Shown here one piece after another: positions 1-8,864 of a stretch of 64,000 nucleotides of DNA. This stretch comes from Dyella jiangningensis (GTDB taxonomy: Bacteria > Pseudomonadota > Gammaproteobacteria > Xanthomonadales > Rhodanobacteraceae), in the NCBI GenBank assembly GCA_000632805.1, contig CP007444.1, positions 2,170,001-2,234,000 on the forward strand. Direction: 5' to 3'. The notes below the pieces were generated by a model that had not been told where the DNA came from, made no database searches, and worked only from the letters and a program-made list of their open reading frames with translations. Position 1 is the stretch's first letter; each line of letters starts with the position of its first letter. Made by a program: the position numbers and the translations under genes.

Positions 1-33
1 CAGGTGCGGCAGCAAAATGCAGGCCCACAGCAT
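1..33 (-). CDS. imuB: ImuB, N-terminal fragment (runs off the left edge)
   Basis: Only the first eleven codons are inside the window. They read MLWACILLPHL on the minus strand, and this opening is characteristic of ImuB, the catalytically inactive Y-family polymerase homologue that links ImuA and DnaE2 in translesion synthesis. The ATG lies 12 bases after the imuA stop codon, which is the usual operon spacing. The identification rests on this short start plus gene order, because the rest of the gene lies outside. dnaE2 would be expected next, also outside the window. Confidence 0.75.
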   Translation of the reverse strand, partial: MLWACILLPHL

Positions 34-45
34 GACGGCGCCCCG

Positions 46-669
46 TCACGACCAACCGGCAGCCAGCGCGATGGCCTGCGTCGGCGGATTGCCGCCACGG
101 CACTTGCGCACGTGCACGCGTGGCGACGGTTCGCTTTCCAGTTCCAGTCGCAGGGCAGCGGGTGAAGCGTGTGCAACGTGGCGGCGATCGCGAAACACGA
201 AAGCCAGCGCCTTGCCCGTGTCGGCCGCCACCTGCAGGCGGCGCAGCGCGCGGTCGTCCGCCTGCTTCGGCCACGCCAGTACGGCCGCGCAACTGCCGGA
301 ACGCAGGCATTGCTCGGCGGCCCACAGCACATCGCGATCGGTCGCCTGCACGACGTCCACCTGCGCCATCACCACGCCGCGCGACTCCCAGCCAGCCACG
401 CAGGGCACATAGGGCGGCGCGATCACCATCACGTGGCGCTGGGCTTGCGTCATGCGCGCGAGCGTGGGCAACACCAGTTGCAGTTCGCCCACGCCGTCGG
501 CGGGCAGAAGGATTTCGGTCATCGCATGCTCGGGCCAGCCGCCGGCAGGCAAGGCGGCATCCAGCATCGGCCAGCCGGTCGGCTCGCTGCTGTCCGGCAA
601 GGGTGCCGAGCGGCCATGCCAGACCTGGCGGCTATGGAACAGCGAATCGAGTGCGACGACCTGGCCCAT
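46..669 (-). CDS. imuA: ImuA, translesion DNA synthesis-associated protein
   Basis: The 207-residue protein matches the ImuA family, a RecA-like fold protein that works with ImuB and DnaE2 in SOS-induced error-prone replication. It is cytoplasmic. The N-terminus (MGQVVALDSL) and the segment 'GGWPEHAMTEILLP' near residues 43-56 are typical of the family, where a RecA-like core begins without a classical P-loop. The C-terminal half keeps the 'FRDRRHVAHASPAALRL' type strand. It starts 7 bases after the upstream UmuD/LexA-like stop and is followed 12 bases later by imuB, so the three genes form one operon. Control is probably through the SOS response by way of the upstream repressor-like gene. 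Confidence 0.9.
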   Translation of the reverse strand: MGQVVALDSLFHSRQVWHGRSAPLPDSSEPTGWPMLDAALPAGGWPEHAMTEILLPADGVGELQLVLPTLARMTQAQRHVMVIAPPYVPCVAGWESRGVVMAQVDVVQATDRDVLWAAEQCLRSGSCAAVLAWPKQADDRALRRLQVAADTGKALAFVFRDRRHVAHASPAALRLELESEPSPRVHVRKCRGGNPPTQAIALAAGWS

Positions 670-676
670 GGCCGTC

Positions 677-1246
677 TCAACGCAAGGTGCGCAGGCAGCG
701 CGTGACCACGCCCCAGATGCTCAGCGTCTCGCCTTCGCGGAACACGATGGGCTTGAAGTGTGCGTTCTCGGGCAGCAGGGCGACGTGCCCGTCCACCTTG
801 CCCAGCCGCTTGATGGTCAATTCGTTGTTGACCACCGCCACCACGATGTCGCCCTGGCGCGGCGCCAGGGCGCGATCGACCAGCACTTCGTCGCCATCGA
901 AAATGCCGGCGCCGATCATCGACCAGCCGGACACGCGAATGATGAAGGTACTGGGCTCATGCCCGGGCAGGACGAGATGCTCATTGAGGTCGACCACTTC
1001 GTCGACATCGTCCTCTGCCAACGAGGGCACGCCGGCCGGCACCCGGCTGAGAAAGGCCGTCAGCGCCACCGTCGAAGGGGTCAGCGACACCGGCCGCGGC
1101 GCATCCAGCGAAGGCGGCTCGCGATAGGCATCCAAATAGGCCAGCACCGCCGGTACCTGGCTTTCAGGGACGCGGATGCGCTGGCTGGGCTCGCCCGCCG
1201 GGCGACCGGCGCCGGGGCGGCGTCCACCATGTTCGGCAGGAGGCAT
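677..1246 (-). CDS. UmuD/LexA-like autoproteolytic protein (S24 peptidase fold) heading the imu operon
   Basis: This 189-residue protein has a C-terminal S24 peptidase domain (about 65-189). The Ser109-Lys146 dyad lies in 'SGWSM' and 'ELTIKRL', and an Ala71-Gly72 bond serves as candidate cleavage site. The 37-residue Ser-Lys spacing equals that of UmuD. The N-terminal 60 residues start with a basic Gly/Arg/Pro stretch (GGRRPGAGRP) rather than a LexA winged helix. In related cassettes the first gene encodes either a second LexA or a UmuD-like subunit, and this protein looks closer to UmuD with a possible DNA-binding tail. It heads the operon with imuA and imuB. A long palindrome sits 6 bases upstream of the start. 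No clear Shine-Dalgarno is visible, so the exact start is less certain. Confidence 0.85.
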   Translation of the reverse strand: MPPAEHGGRRPGAGRPAGEPSQRIRVPESQVPAVLAYLDAYREPPSLDAPRPVSLTPSTVALTAFLSRVPAGVPSLAEDDVDEVVDLNEHLVLPGHEPSTFIIRVSGWSMIGAGIFDGDEVLVDRALAPRQGDIVVAVVNNELTIKRLGKVDGHVALLPENAHFKPIVFREGETLSIWGVVTRCLRTLR

Positions 1247-1251
1247 GGGTC

Positions 1252-1280
1252 ATCTTGATTGCTGGGCCGGCAATCAAGAT
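1252..1280. promoter_or_regulatory. Palindromic operator candidate for the imu operon
   Basis: Perfect 11-bp arms, ATCTTGATTGC (1252-1262) and GCAATCAAGAT (1270-1280), are separated by 7 bases. The element lies immediately upstream of the UmuD/LexA-like start codon, where an SOS-type operator would be expected. The sequence is not the classical gammaproteobacterial LexA box, but LexA recognition sequences vary between lineages. Being a repressor site is inference; the symmetry and position are directly visible. Confidence 0.55.
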
Positions 1281-1553
1281 AGCACGACGGCGTTCTCATG
1301 GAGTGAGATACGACGCCCTGCTGCCGGGGCCGGCAGGCTCCCGGGCAAGCCCGACACCAGCGGCCGGATGAGGTGCGTCTGCAACCGATGAATGCACCAT
1401 CGGCGAAGTCGTCTCATCCGCATGCGGTACCGGCAAACCTGCGCAACGCCATGGCGCCCGCAAGCCCGCCTGGTACCGCCATCACCCACTCAAGGGGGAA
1501 CGATCATCGAGTCACCACTTCTCGAAACATTCTCGTTGCCCTGGCGACATGCC
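1281..1553. other. Intergenic region, no gene seen
   Basis: This 273-base stretch lies between the imu operator and the CsbD-like gene. It carries a short GC-rich hairpin near 1321-1336. Overlapping open frames here have no recognisable protein character. It presumably holds the promoter of the imu operon and the 3' region of the CsbD-like gene. Confidence 0.5.
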
Positions 1554-1736
1554 TCAATGACTGTCGCGGTCGCGCTGGCGATCGTTTTCCTTGCCGATTT
1601 CCTTCTGAATTTTTCCAGCGTTCTTTTCGATATTACCCGCCGCTTCCTTGGCCGGCTGGCCGGTGACCTTTCCGATGCCCTCCTTGATGGCGCCCTTGAC
1701 CTCGTGCTTCGTACCTTCAGTGCGATTCTTGTCCAT
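1554..1736 (-). CDS. CsbD-family stress-response protein
   Basis: The 60-residue hydrophilic protein shows the CsbD pattern: a Lys/Glu-rich helix 'KHEVKGAIKEGIGKVTG' (about residues 9-25) followed by 'AAGNIEKNAGKIQKEIG'. Family members are small, abundant proteins induced by general stress, with no known enzymatic activity. The ATG at 1736 was chosen over an upstream start because the family begins with M-x-K-N-R and an AGGAGAA Shine-Dalgarno lies just upstream. The gene is monocistronic. Confidence 0.88.
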   Translation of the reverse strand: MDKNRTEGTKHEVKGAIKEGIGKVTGQPAKEAAGNIEKNAGKIQKEIGKENDRQRDRDSH

Positions 1737-2050
1737 AAAGCTTCTCCTGCGTCGCGACATGCGACGCTGCCGTTCTAGGGTTCGAACCGTCCCTCCGCTG
1801 TGAAAACCACAACAAGGTCCCATGCATGAGTCGCGCTAGCCCGTCATGGGTGGGCGCCAAAAAAGGTGGCTTGGTGTCGCAATTCGGATGACACCATTTC
1901 GACGTCCGCTCGACCTGCGAAAGCGCCAGATGGAATGACACAGGCCGCGCGAGTGACGTCGACCGAGCGTGTTCGCAACGATCTCGACCCGATGATCCGG
2001 ACGAATGCGTCGAATGGACAGGTGATGCGCCGCCGCCCCGAACCGCTGAG

Positions 2051-3139
2051 GTGCGCGTGCGTATCGCCCAGATCTCCCCGCTCTACGAGGCCGTACCCCC
2101 CAGGTTGTACGGCGGCACCGAGCGCATCGTCGCCTATCTCACCGATGCGCTGGTAAAACGCGGCCATGCCGTGACGCTTTTTGCGAGCGCGGATGCGCGG
2201 ACAAGCGCGCGCCTGATCGCCACGCGCAAGCAGTCGATCCGCCTCGATCCCTCACCCCTCAAATCCGACCTGGCCGCCCACCTCACGTTGCTGCACGAAG
2301 TGCAGCGGCGAAGGGACGAGTTCGACATGCTGCACTTTCATATCGACTTGATTCACCTGCCGGTTTTCGAGGACGCCGCATCGCGCACGATCACCACGCT
2401 GCATGGTCGCCTTGATCTCTCCGATCTACCCGACACTTATGCACGCTGGCCACAATATCCGCTGGTGTCCATCTCGCGGCAGCAGCGTGCGCCGCTTCCG
2501 CTCGCATCGTGGATCGCGACCGTCTCGCACGGCATCCCCAGCGATCTTTACCACGCACATACGGATTCGGCGGGCGGCTACCTGGCTTTCCTTGGGCGCA
2601 TATCGCCCGAAAAGCGGCCGGACCGGGCCATCGCGATCGCCAAGCGCGCCGGCATTCCACTGCGCATGGCCGCCAAGGTCGATCCAGTCGACCGCGCTTA
2701 CTTCCACGAATGCATCGAGCCGTTGCTGGCCGATCCGATCGTGCAGTACATCGGGGAGATCAGCGACGCGGACAAGGAAGCATTTCTCGGCAACGCCCGC
2801 GCCCTGCTGTTTCCCATCGATTGGCCGGAGCCATTCGGCCTGGTGATGATCGAGGCGATGGCCTGCGGCACGCCCGTGATTGCGTGGAACTGCGGGTCGG
2901 TACCCAGCGTCGTCGACAACGGTTTAACGGGCTTTATCGTCAATAACGAAGACGAAGCGGTCGAGGCCGTCAGTCGCATTGCAAGCCTCGACCGCAAGAG
3001 CATCCGGAGCGTCTTCGACCGGCGGTTCACCGCGGATGTCATGGCCGCGGCCTACGAGGACGTCTATCGCCGCACCCTGGACACCGCCAGCTGGACCGCC
3101 CGTGACGCCTACGCGAGAAGCGCTGATGAGCATCGATGA
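2051..3139 (+). CDS. Glycosyltransferase family 4 protein
   Basis: This is a 362-residue GT-B fold glycosyltransferase, probably cytosolic and using a nucleotide sugar. It shows the N-terminal 'YGGTERIV' acceptor-side loop (about 20-27), the 'GRISPEKRPD' donor-domain entry (about 182-191), and the GT4 E-x7-E motif in 'EPFGLVMIEAM' (E260 and E268). The start is a GTG with only a weak ribosome-binding site. Its 3' end overlaps the next gene by 14 bases, so the two are co-transcribed. Next to a debranching-type enzyme, a role in glucan, trehalose or osmoprotectant metabolism is likely but unproven. Confidence 0.88.
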   Translation: MRVRIAQISPLYEAVPPRLYGGTERIVAYLTDALVKRGHAVTLFASADARTSARLIATRKQSIRLDPSPLKSDLAAHLTLLHEVQRRRDEFDMLHFHIDLIHLPVFEDAASRTITTLHGRLDLSDLPDTYARWPQYPLVSISRQQRAPLPLASWIATVSHGIPSDLYHAHTDSAGGYLAFLGRISPEKRPDRAIAIAKRAGIPLRMAAKVDPVDRAYFHECIEPLLADPIVQYIGEISDADKEAFLGNARALLFPIDWPEPFGLVMIEAMACGTPVIAWNCGSVPSVVDNGLTGFIVNNEDEAVEAVSRIASLDRKSIRSVFDRRFTADVMAAAYEDVYRRTLDTASWTARDAYARSADEHR

Positions 3140-5270
3140 TCCCACGATCCACGAAGCCGCCGAAGATATGCATGTCGCCGAAACGCGTGCGATGTTTGCA
3201 CTGAAGGCCTCGCACAGTTTCGCCGTCAGCGATGCGCAGGGGAATATGCTGGGTGGCGCCGAGGGAATGTTCCGCAACGACACGCGTGTGCTGTCGCATT
3301 GGATACTCGACATAGGCGGCGCGCGCACTTCCCTGCTTAGCGGCGCCATCAGCCATGACAACGTGCTGTTCACCGCCCACCTGACCAACGAACCCTTGCC
3401 TCCGATCGGCGGCCAGGGCGCGCCGGCCGGCGTCATCCACGTACAGAGGATGCGCGTCCTGTGGGATGACAGGATGTACGAGCTGGTGCAACTGCATAAC
3501 TTCGAAGATACCGACTTGACCGTGCTTGTTCGCCTGCGTTTCGAAGCGGACTTCCGCGACATCTTCGAGGTTCGTGGAATGACACGCGACAACCGGGGCC
3601 AGTTGCTGCCAGCGGAAATCGACGGCGATCACGTGCGCCTAGGTTATCTCGGGCTCGACGGCGTCATACGGCGGACGGTGATCTCATTTTCCGGGAAACC
3701 CACCGTGCTGAACGCGCAGCGCGCCGATTTCGAGGTCGCACTGCCCCGCCAGGGGAATGCCGCTCTCTACATCGAGGTGGGTGATGAATATTTTCCGCCG
3801 TCGCGAGTCCGCTATCGCGCGGCAGCCGCGGCCGCGCGCGCAACGATGCGCCACCGACGCCATCGCGGCGCACGCCTCAAGAGCAATGCGCGCCTGTTCA
3901 ACGATTGGCTGGATCGCTCGCGTGCGGACATCGCGCTGCTGGTTGCCGACCTTCCCACCGGCCCCTACCCCTACGCGGGCATACCCTGGTTCTCCACGCC
4001 ATTTGGTCGCGACGGCCTCATCACGGCGCTACAAACGCTGTGGATAGACCCCGGCCTTGCGCGCGGCGTGCTGGGCTACCTGTCCAAGTATCAGGCGACG
4101 GAGACGTCCAGCTTCCGCGATTCCGCACCGGGCAAGATATTGCACGAGACCCGCGCAGGCGAAATGGCATCGCTGGGCGAAGTGCCGTTCGGACGGTATT
4201 ACGGCGGCGTGGATTCCACGCCCTTGTTCGTCATGCTGGCGGGTGCGTACGCAGACCGCACGGCGGATTTCGATTTCATCGATCGGCTATGGGGCTCTCT
4301 GCAGGCGGCCATGAGCTGGATTGAAACCACCTGTGATGCGAACAAGCATGGCTTTCTGTCCTATGCGCCGAGCGTTACCGGAGGCCTGGTGAACCAGGGC
4401 TGGAAGGACAGTAACGACTCCGTCTTCCACGCCAACGGCGATATTCCACGAGGGCCGATTGCCCTCATCGAGGTCCAGGGCTACGTCTATGCTGCGCTAC
4501 GCGCGATGGCGAGACTGGCTGATCGCCGTGGTGAAGCCGCGTCGGCCGGTCGGTGGCGCGCCCGCGCCACGGCGCTGCGCCACGCCGTGGAGGAACGGTT
4601 CTGGGACGATCAGCTGGCCAACTACGGCATTGCCCGCGATGGCGACGATTCCTTGTGCCGTGTACGCGCATCCAACGTGGGACACTTGCTCTATACCGGC
4701 CTGCCCCGGCGACGGCGTGCGCAGCAGGTCATTCGCCAGCTGCGCACCGCCACGTTCGACGGCGGCTGGGGCATCCGCACGCTGGCTCAGCATCAGGCAC
4801 GTTTCAACCCCATGTCCTATCACGATGGCTCGGTATGGCCGCACGACGTCGCCATGAGCGCAGCAGGCATGGCGCACTACGGCGAGCGTGACGATGTGGT
4901 GCGCCTGGTAGGTGAAACCTACGAGGCGGCAACGCACTTCGGAATGCGCCTGCCGGAGTTGTTTTGCGGTTTTTCGCGCCGCGCGGCCGAGCCTCCCGTC
5001 GCTTACCCGGTGGCGTGCATGCCGCAGGCCTGGGCTGCCGGTTCCATGTTCATGCTGATGCAGGCGTGCCTGGGCGTGGATATCGATGGCGGCCGCGGCA
5101 CGGTGAACGTGCGACGACCACGTCTGCCGCAGGGTATCGATCGACTGACCGTACATTCGCTCGCCGTCGGCAACGCTCAACTCCATCTTGGCTTCGAGCG
5201 CATTGGCGGGCGCGTTGTCGCGTACCGCGCCGGTGGCGCGCCGGATATCCGCCTGAGGGTCGAGCAGTAG
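3126..5270 (+). CDS. Amylo-alpha-1,6-glucosidase / glycogen debranching-type protein
   Basis: The 714-residue protein has an N-terminal beta-rich domain of the GDE_N_bis type (about 1-200: 'FRNDTRVLSHW', 'LLSGAISHDN') and a C-terminal (alpha/alpha)6 glucosidase domain (about 270-700). The latter has 'GIPWFSTPFGRDGL' and 'YHDGSVWPHDVAM' signatures carrying acidic catalytic candidates. Related proteins hydrolyse alpha-1,6 linkages or act on other alpha-glucosides. The ATG at 3126 overlaps the end of the GT4 gene, a typical translational coupling. It probably works with the glycosyltransferase on the same glucan. Exact substrate is unknown. Confidence 0.88.
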   Translation: MSIDDPTIHEAAEDMHVAETRAMFALKASHSFAVSDAQGNMLGGAEGMFRNDTRVLSHWILDIGGARTSLLSGAISHDNVLFTAHLTNEPLPPIGGQGAPAGVIHVQRMRVLWDDRMYELVQLHNFEDTDLTVLVRLRFEADFRDIFEVRGMTRDNRGQLLPAEIDGDHVRLGYLGLDGVIRRTVISFSGKPTVLNAQRADFEVALPRQGNAALYIEVGDEYFPPSRVRYRAAAAAARATMRHRRHRGARLKSNARLFNDWLDRSRADIALLVADLPTGPYPYAGIPWFSTPFGRDGLITALQTLWIDPGLARGVLGYLSKYQATETSSFRDSAPGKILHETRAGEMASLGEVPFGRYYGGVDSTPLFVMLAGAYADRTADFDFIDRLWGSLQAAMSWIETTCDANKHGFLSYAPSVTGGLVNQGWKDSNDSVFHANGDIPRGPIALIEVQGYVYAALRAMARLADRRGEAASAGRWRARATALRHAVEERFWDDQLANYGIARDGDDSLCRVRASNVGHLLYTGLPRRRRAQQVIRQLRTATFDGGWGIRTLAQHQARFNPMSYHDGSVWPHDVAMSAAGMAHYGERDDVVRLVGETYEAATHFGMRLPELFCGFSRRAAEPPVAYPVACMPQAWAAGSMFMLMQACLGVDIDGGRGTVNVRRPRLPQGIDRLTVHSLAVGNAQLHLGFERIGGRVVAYRAGGAPDIRLRVEQ

Positions 5271-5382
5271 CAGGTCGCGCAACACCACCTGCCATTCCAA
5301 GGAGAGCCAGCCACGCCCCGATGGTGCGCGGTGCAAGATCCGGATAGCGACGCGCTCCAGTGCCACTGCATCCTTCACGCCG

Positions 5383-5405
5383 AACTGCCGCCGTTCGTGG
5401 CAGTT
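5383..5405 (+). terminator. Weak intrinsic terminator candidate after the GT4/debranching operon
   Basis: Arms AACTGCC and GGCAGTT enclose a 9-base loop, followed by a short T-rich stretch. It lies 113 bases after the debranching gene stop and before the aldo/keto reductase gene. The stem is short, so the assignment is tentative. Confidence 0.35.
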
Positions 5406-5524
5406 TTGTGCGGCTCACGCAACAGCGCGCACCCTGGATGAAAGATCTTTAATCCGGGCGTATCGCGCTTGGTTCGATGCGACGTGTCCCCATCCCTTCC
5501 GTTCCACCACTACGAGGTCATTCC

Positions 5525-6550
5525 ATGGAATTTCGTCATCTGGGCGCATCGGGCTTCAAGGTACCGGTGCTGAGTTTTGGTACCGGCACATTCGGCGGCA
5601 AAGGTGACTTTTTCGGCGCCTGGGGCAACACGGACGTTGAGGAAGCGAAGCGACTGGTGGATATCTGCCTCGACGCGGGACTCAACATGTTCGACAGCGC
5701 CGACATCTATTCCGATGGCGCCGCCGAATCGGTACTGGGCGGCGCCATCAAGGGTCGTCGCGACCGCGTGCTCATTTCCACCAAGGCGACGTTTCGTTCG
5801 GGCGATGATCCGAACGATGTCGGCTCATCGCGCTACCACCTGCTCAAGGCGTGCGACGCCGCACTCAAGCGCCTGAGCACGGATTACATCGACCTGTTCC
5901 AGCTGCACGGTTTCGACGCCATGACGCCGGTGGAGGAAACCCTCTCGACGCTGGACGATCTCGTGCGCGCAGGCAAGATCCGCTACGTGGGCGTGTCCAA
6001 CTTCTCCGGCTGGCACCTGATGAAGTCGCTCGCCGCCGCCGATCGCCACGGCTATCCGCGCTACATCGCCAACCAGACCTATTACTCGCTGATCGGCCGC
6101 GACTACGAATGGGAACTGATGCCGCTGGGGTTGGACCAGGGCGTGGGCGCCGTGGTGTGGAGTCCGCTGGGCTGGGGTCGCCTCACCGGCAAGCTGCGCC
6201 GCGGCGCCGCCCTGCCCGCCGTCAGCCGGCTGCACAAGACGGGCGACATGGGCCCGCAGGTGGAAGACGAATACCTGTACCGCGTGGTCGATGCGCTGGA
6301 TGAGGTAGCGGCCGAGACCGGCAAGAGCGTGCCGCAGATCGCGTTGAACTGGCTGCTGCAACGGCCAACGGTATCGACCGTGGTGATCGGCGCGCGTAAC
6401 GAGGAACAGCTGAAGCAGAACCTCGGCGCCGTGGGCTGGGACCTCACCAAGGAGCAAGTGGCCAAGCTGGACGCGGCAAGCGAATCGACGCCGGCTTACC
6501 CGTACTGGCACCAGCGCGGCTTTGCAGAGCGCAATCCCCCGCCGGTCTGA
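5525..6550 (+). CDS. Aldo/keto reductase
   Basis: The 341-residue protein is a TIM-barrel NADPH-dependent oxidoreductase. The catalytic Asp and Tyr lie in 'FDSADIYSDG', the Lys in 'ISTKATF' and the His in 'LFQLHGFDAM'. The C-terminal cofactor-binding part has 'TVVIGARNEEQL'. It belongs to the large group of monomeric AKRs acting on aldehydes, ketones or sugars, and the substrate cannot be told from sequence. ATG 5525 is preferred over an earlier in-frame start because the protein opening MEFRHLG is canonical. It is convergent with pgm. Confidence 0.9.
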   Translation: MEFRHLGASGFKVPVLSFGTGTFGGKGDFFGAWGNTDVEEAKRLVDICLDAGLNMFDSADIYSDGAAESVLGGAIKGRRDRVLISTKATFRSGDDPNDVGSSRYHLLKACDAALKRLSTDYIDLFQLHGFDAMTPVEETLSTLDDLVRAGKIRYVGVSNFSGWHLMKSLAAADRHGYPRYIANQTYYSLIGRDYEWELMPLGLDQGVGAVVWSPLGWGRLTGKLRRGAALPAVSRLHKTGDMGPQVEDEYLYRVVDALDEVAAETGKSVPQIALNWLLQRPTVSTVVIGARNEEQLKQNLGAVGWDLTKEQVAKLDAASESTPAYPYWHQRGFAERNPPPV

Positions 6551-6565
6551 GTCTGCGTCACACAT

Positions 6566-6597
6566 CCGCTCGCCAGTCCCCTGGGGATGGCGAGCGG
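6566..6597 (+). terminator. Stem-loop terminator candidate after the aldo/keto reductase gene
   Basis: A 10-bp perfect stem CCGCTCGCCA / TGGCGAGCGG lies 16 bases beyond the stop codon, with a self-complementary inner part. It sits between two convergent genes and could work in both directions. No long T tract follows. Confidence 0.5.
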
Positions 6598-6653
6598 AGT
6601 CGGCATGAATGAAGTGAAATGCCTTCCGCCGCAGGCGGAGACGAAACGAAAGC

Positions 6654-6672
6654 GCCGCCTGTCTCAGGCGGC
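6654..6672 (-). terminator. Intrinsic terminator of pgm
   Basis: On the minus strand the stem GCCGCCTG / CAGGCGGC overlaps the pgm stop codon and is followed by GCTTTCGTTTCG. An 8-bp GC-rich stem with a downstream T-rich stretch is a good Rho-independent terminator. A second small hairpin (6625-6639) lies a little further on. Confidence 0.55.
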
Positions 6673-8316
6673 GTTCAATGCCCCATCCACCATTGCCTGC
6701 GCCTCCTGCAGCAACTGGCCCAGGTGCGCCTCGTCCTTGAAGCTCTCGGCGTAGATCTTGTAGATGTCTTCGGTGCCCGAGGGGCGTGCGGCAAACCAGC
6801 CGTTGGCCGAGGTGACCTTGATGCCGCCGATCGAAGCACCGTTGGCCGGCGCGCGATCCAGCACGTGCTCGATCTTTTCACCCGCCAGGCTTGTGCTTTT
6901 CACCTGCTCCGGTGAAAGCTTCGAAAGGCGCGCCTTCTGCTCGACATTGGCCGGCGCATCGACGCGCTGCGACAGCGGACTTCCGAGCTCCGTCGTCATC
7001 TGCCTGTACAGCTCGCCCGGATCGCGATCGGTACGCGCGGCGATTTCGGCCGACATCAGCGCAGCGGCAATGCCATCCTTGTCGGTGCTCCACACCGAGC
7101 CATCGCGACGCAGGAAGGAGGCACCCGCGCTTTCCTCGCCGCCAAAACCCAGCGAACCATCGAACAGGCCGTCGACGAACCATTTGAAGCCGACTGGCAC
7201 TTCATGAAGGCGACGACCGAGACGCTTGGCCACGCGATCGATCAGCGCCGTGCTCACCAGCGTCTTGCCCACGGCGACATCGCCACGCCATTCCGGACGA
7301 TGGCGGAACAGGTAATCGATCAGCACGGACAGATAGTGATTGGGCAGCAACAGGCCGCTGCTGCGCGTGACGATGCCGTGGCGATCGTGGTCGGTATCGC
7401 AGGCGAACGCCACGTCGTAGCTGTCCTTCAGGTCGATCAGGCGCTGCATGGCGTACGAAGACGAAGGATCCATGCGGATCTTGCCGTCCCAGTCCACGCT
7501 CATGAAACGGAACGTGAGATCGACCGTATCGCTCACCACCGTGAGGTCGATGCCATAGCGCTCGGCGATCGGCCCCCAGTAGTGCACGCCCGAACCGCCC
7601 AGCGGGTCGACACCCAGATGCACGCCGCTGCCACGGATGGCATCGAAGTCGATCACATTGCCGAGGTCGCCCACGTAAGCGGCGATGAAGTCATGCTCGT
7701 GCGTGGTCGAGGCATGCCTGGCCTGGGCGAACGGCATGCGGCGCACTTCGCGTAGGCCGCCCTCGATCAACGCATTCGCACGCTTCTGCATCCAGCCGGT
7801 GACATCGGTATCCGCGGGGCCACCATTGGGCGGGTTGTACTTGAAGCCACCGCCGTCGGGCGGATTGTGCGATGGCGTGACCACGATACCGTCGGCAAAC
7901 CCGTGCGTGCGGCCGCGGTTGTAGGTGAGGATGGCGTGCGAGATCGCGGGCGTCGGCGTGTACTCGCCACCCTTGGCGATCATCGTCTGCACGCCGTTGG
8001 CGGCAAGCACTTCGAGCGCGCTCTCGAACGCCGGCTGCGACAGCGCGTGCGTATCGATGCCGATATACAGCGGACCGTCAATGCCTTTCTCTTTGCGGTA
8101 TTCGCAGATCGCCTGCGTGATGGCCAGCACGTGCCATTCGTTGAAACTGCGGTCGAACGACGTGCCGCGATGGCCCGAGGTGCCAAACGCGACGCGTTGC
8201 GACGGCACGGAAGGGTCGGGGCGCAGGTCCACGTAGGCGTCGCGCAACCGCTCGACATCCACCAGCAGTGTATCGGGAGCCGGTTTGCCGGCCAGCGGGC
8301 TCAGACGGCCGCTCAT
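6664..8316 (-). CDS. pgm: Phosphoglucomutase (alpha-D-glucose phosphate-specific)
   Basis: The 550-residue protein interconverts glucose-1-phosphate and glucose-6-phosphate. It carries the phosphoserine loop 'TPSHNPP' (Ser149), the metal-binding 'DTDHDRHG', the sugar-specificity loop 'GGEESAG' and the phosphate-binding 'RPSGTEDIYKIYAES' near the C-terminus. Length equals that of the E. coli Pgm type. ATG 8316 gives the standard N-terminus; an upstream in-frame start would add 37 atypical residues. It is near the glucan genes and probably connects their product to central metabolism. It follows the zinc-finger gene by 127 bases. Confidence 0.93.
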   Translation of the reverse strand: MSGRLSPLAGKPAPDTLLVDVERLRDAYVDLRPDPSVPSQRVAFGTSGHRGTSFDRSFNEWHVLAITQAICEYRKEKGIDGPLYIGIDTHALSQPAFESALEVLAANGVQTMIAKGGEYTPTPAISHAILTYNRGRTHGFADGIVVTPSHNPPDGGGFKYNPPNGGPADTDVTGWMQKRANALIEGGLREVRRMPFAQARHASTTHEHDFIAAYVGDLGNVIDFDAIRGSGVHLGVDPLGGSGVHYWGPIAERYGIDLTVVSDTVDLTFRFMSVDWDGKIRMDPSSSYAMQRLIDLKDSYDVAFACDTDHDRHGIVTRSSGLLLPNHYLSVLIDYLFRHRPEWRGDVAVGKTLVSTALIDRVAKRLGRRLHEVPVGFKWFVDGLFDGSLGFGGEESAGASFLRRDGSVWSTDKDGIAAALMSAEIAARTDRDPGELYRQMTTELGSPLSQRVDAPANVEQKARLSKLSPEQVKSTSLAGEKIEHVLDRAPANGASIGGIKVTSANGWFAARPSGTEDIYKIYAESFKDEAHLGQLLQEAQAMVDGALNAA

Positions 8317-8442
8317 GGCTGCACCCCAGGAGTCATCGAGGCAAGGGCGCGCCCGGCGCGGTACGACATCGTCATGTGATCGGACACTCTTGAGTGCGAG
8401 TAAGTCCCGTATTGACCAACGTCGCACGCGCCAGTGTCAAGC

Positions 8443-8709
8443 TCAGCGCAATTGGCTGTCCTTGCTGCCTCGACGGTTGTAGCCGCTGAAAGCGGCCTCT
8501 TCACGGTCGTGCGCTTCCTGACAAGCCACGCACAGGCGCACGCCAGGGACGGCCATCCGACGCGCTTCGGGAATCGGCGCATCGCATTCCTCGCAGCGCG
8601 TCAGACTCGGACCTTTTTGCAGGCGGCTGCGTGCCCGCTTCACCGCGTCTTCCACGGTCGCGTCGATTTGATCTTGTACGGCGCCGTCACCGGCCCAACC
8701 AGTCGCCAT
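8443..8709 (-). CDS. DksA/TraR-family C4 zinc-finger protein
   Basis: The 88-residue protein has a short N-terminal helix and a C-terminal zinc finger with Cys pairs in 'RCEECDAPIPEARR' and 'LCVACQEAHD' (C-x2-C...C-x2-C). This is the short YbiI/TraR type of the DksA family, which binds the RNA polymerase secondary channel in better-studied members. The start at 8709 is supported by a GGGAGG Shine-Dalgarno. Whether it affects transcription like DksA or only shares the finger is not known. Confidence 0.85.
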   Translation of the reverse strand: MATGWAGDGAVQDQIDATVEDAVKRARSRLQKGPSLTRCEECDAPIPEARRMAVPGVRLCVACQEAHDREEAAFSGYNRRGSKDSQLR

Positions 8710-8864
8710 GGGGTCGCCTCCCGGACGTGCAGTGGCGATGCGCCTGCCACGGCGCAACGAGAGCCCCACCAAGGCGAACCCGGTGCGGCATCAGTCCAAT
8801 ATAGGGATGCCGCGCCTGCTTTTCACGCCGGGACGCCCGCCTGCGTTCAGCAAGCGCCTTTCCG

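Noticed and set aside
120-1127. Long plus-strand open frame (335 codons) over the imu genes
   Set aside because: It is antisense to imuA and the UmuD/LexA-like gene, is Arg/Pro/Ser-rich as expected for a shadow frame in GC-rich DNA, and has no family motif.
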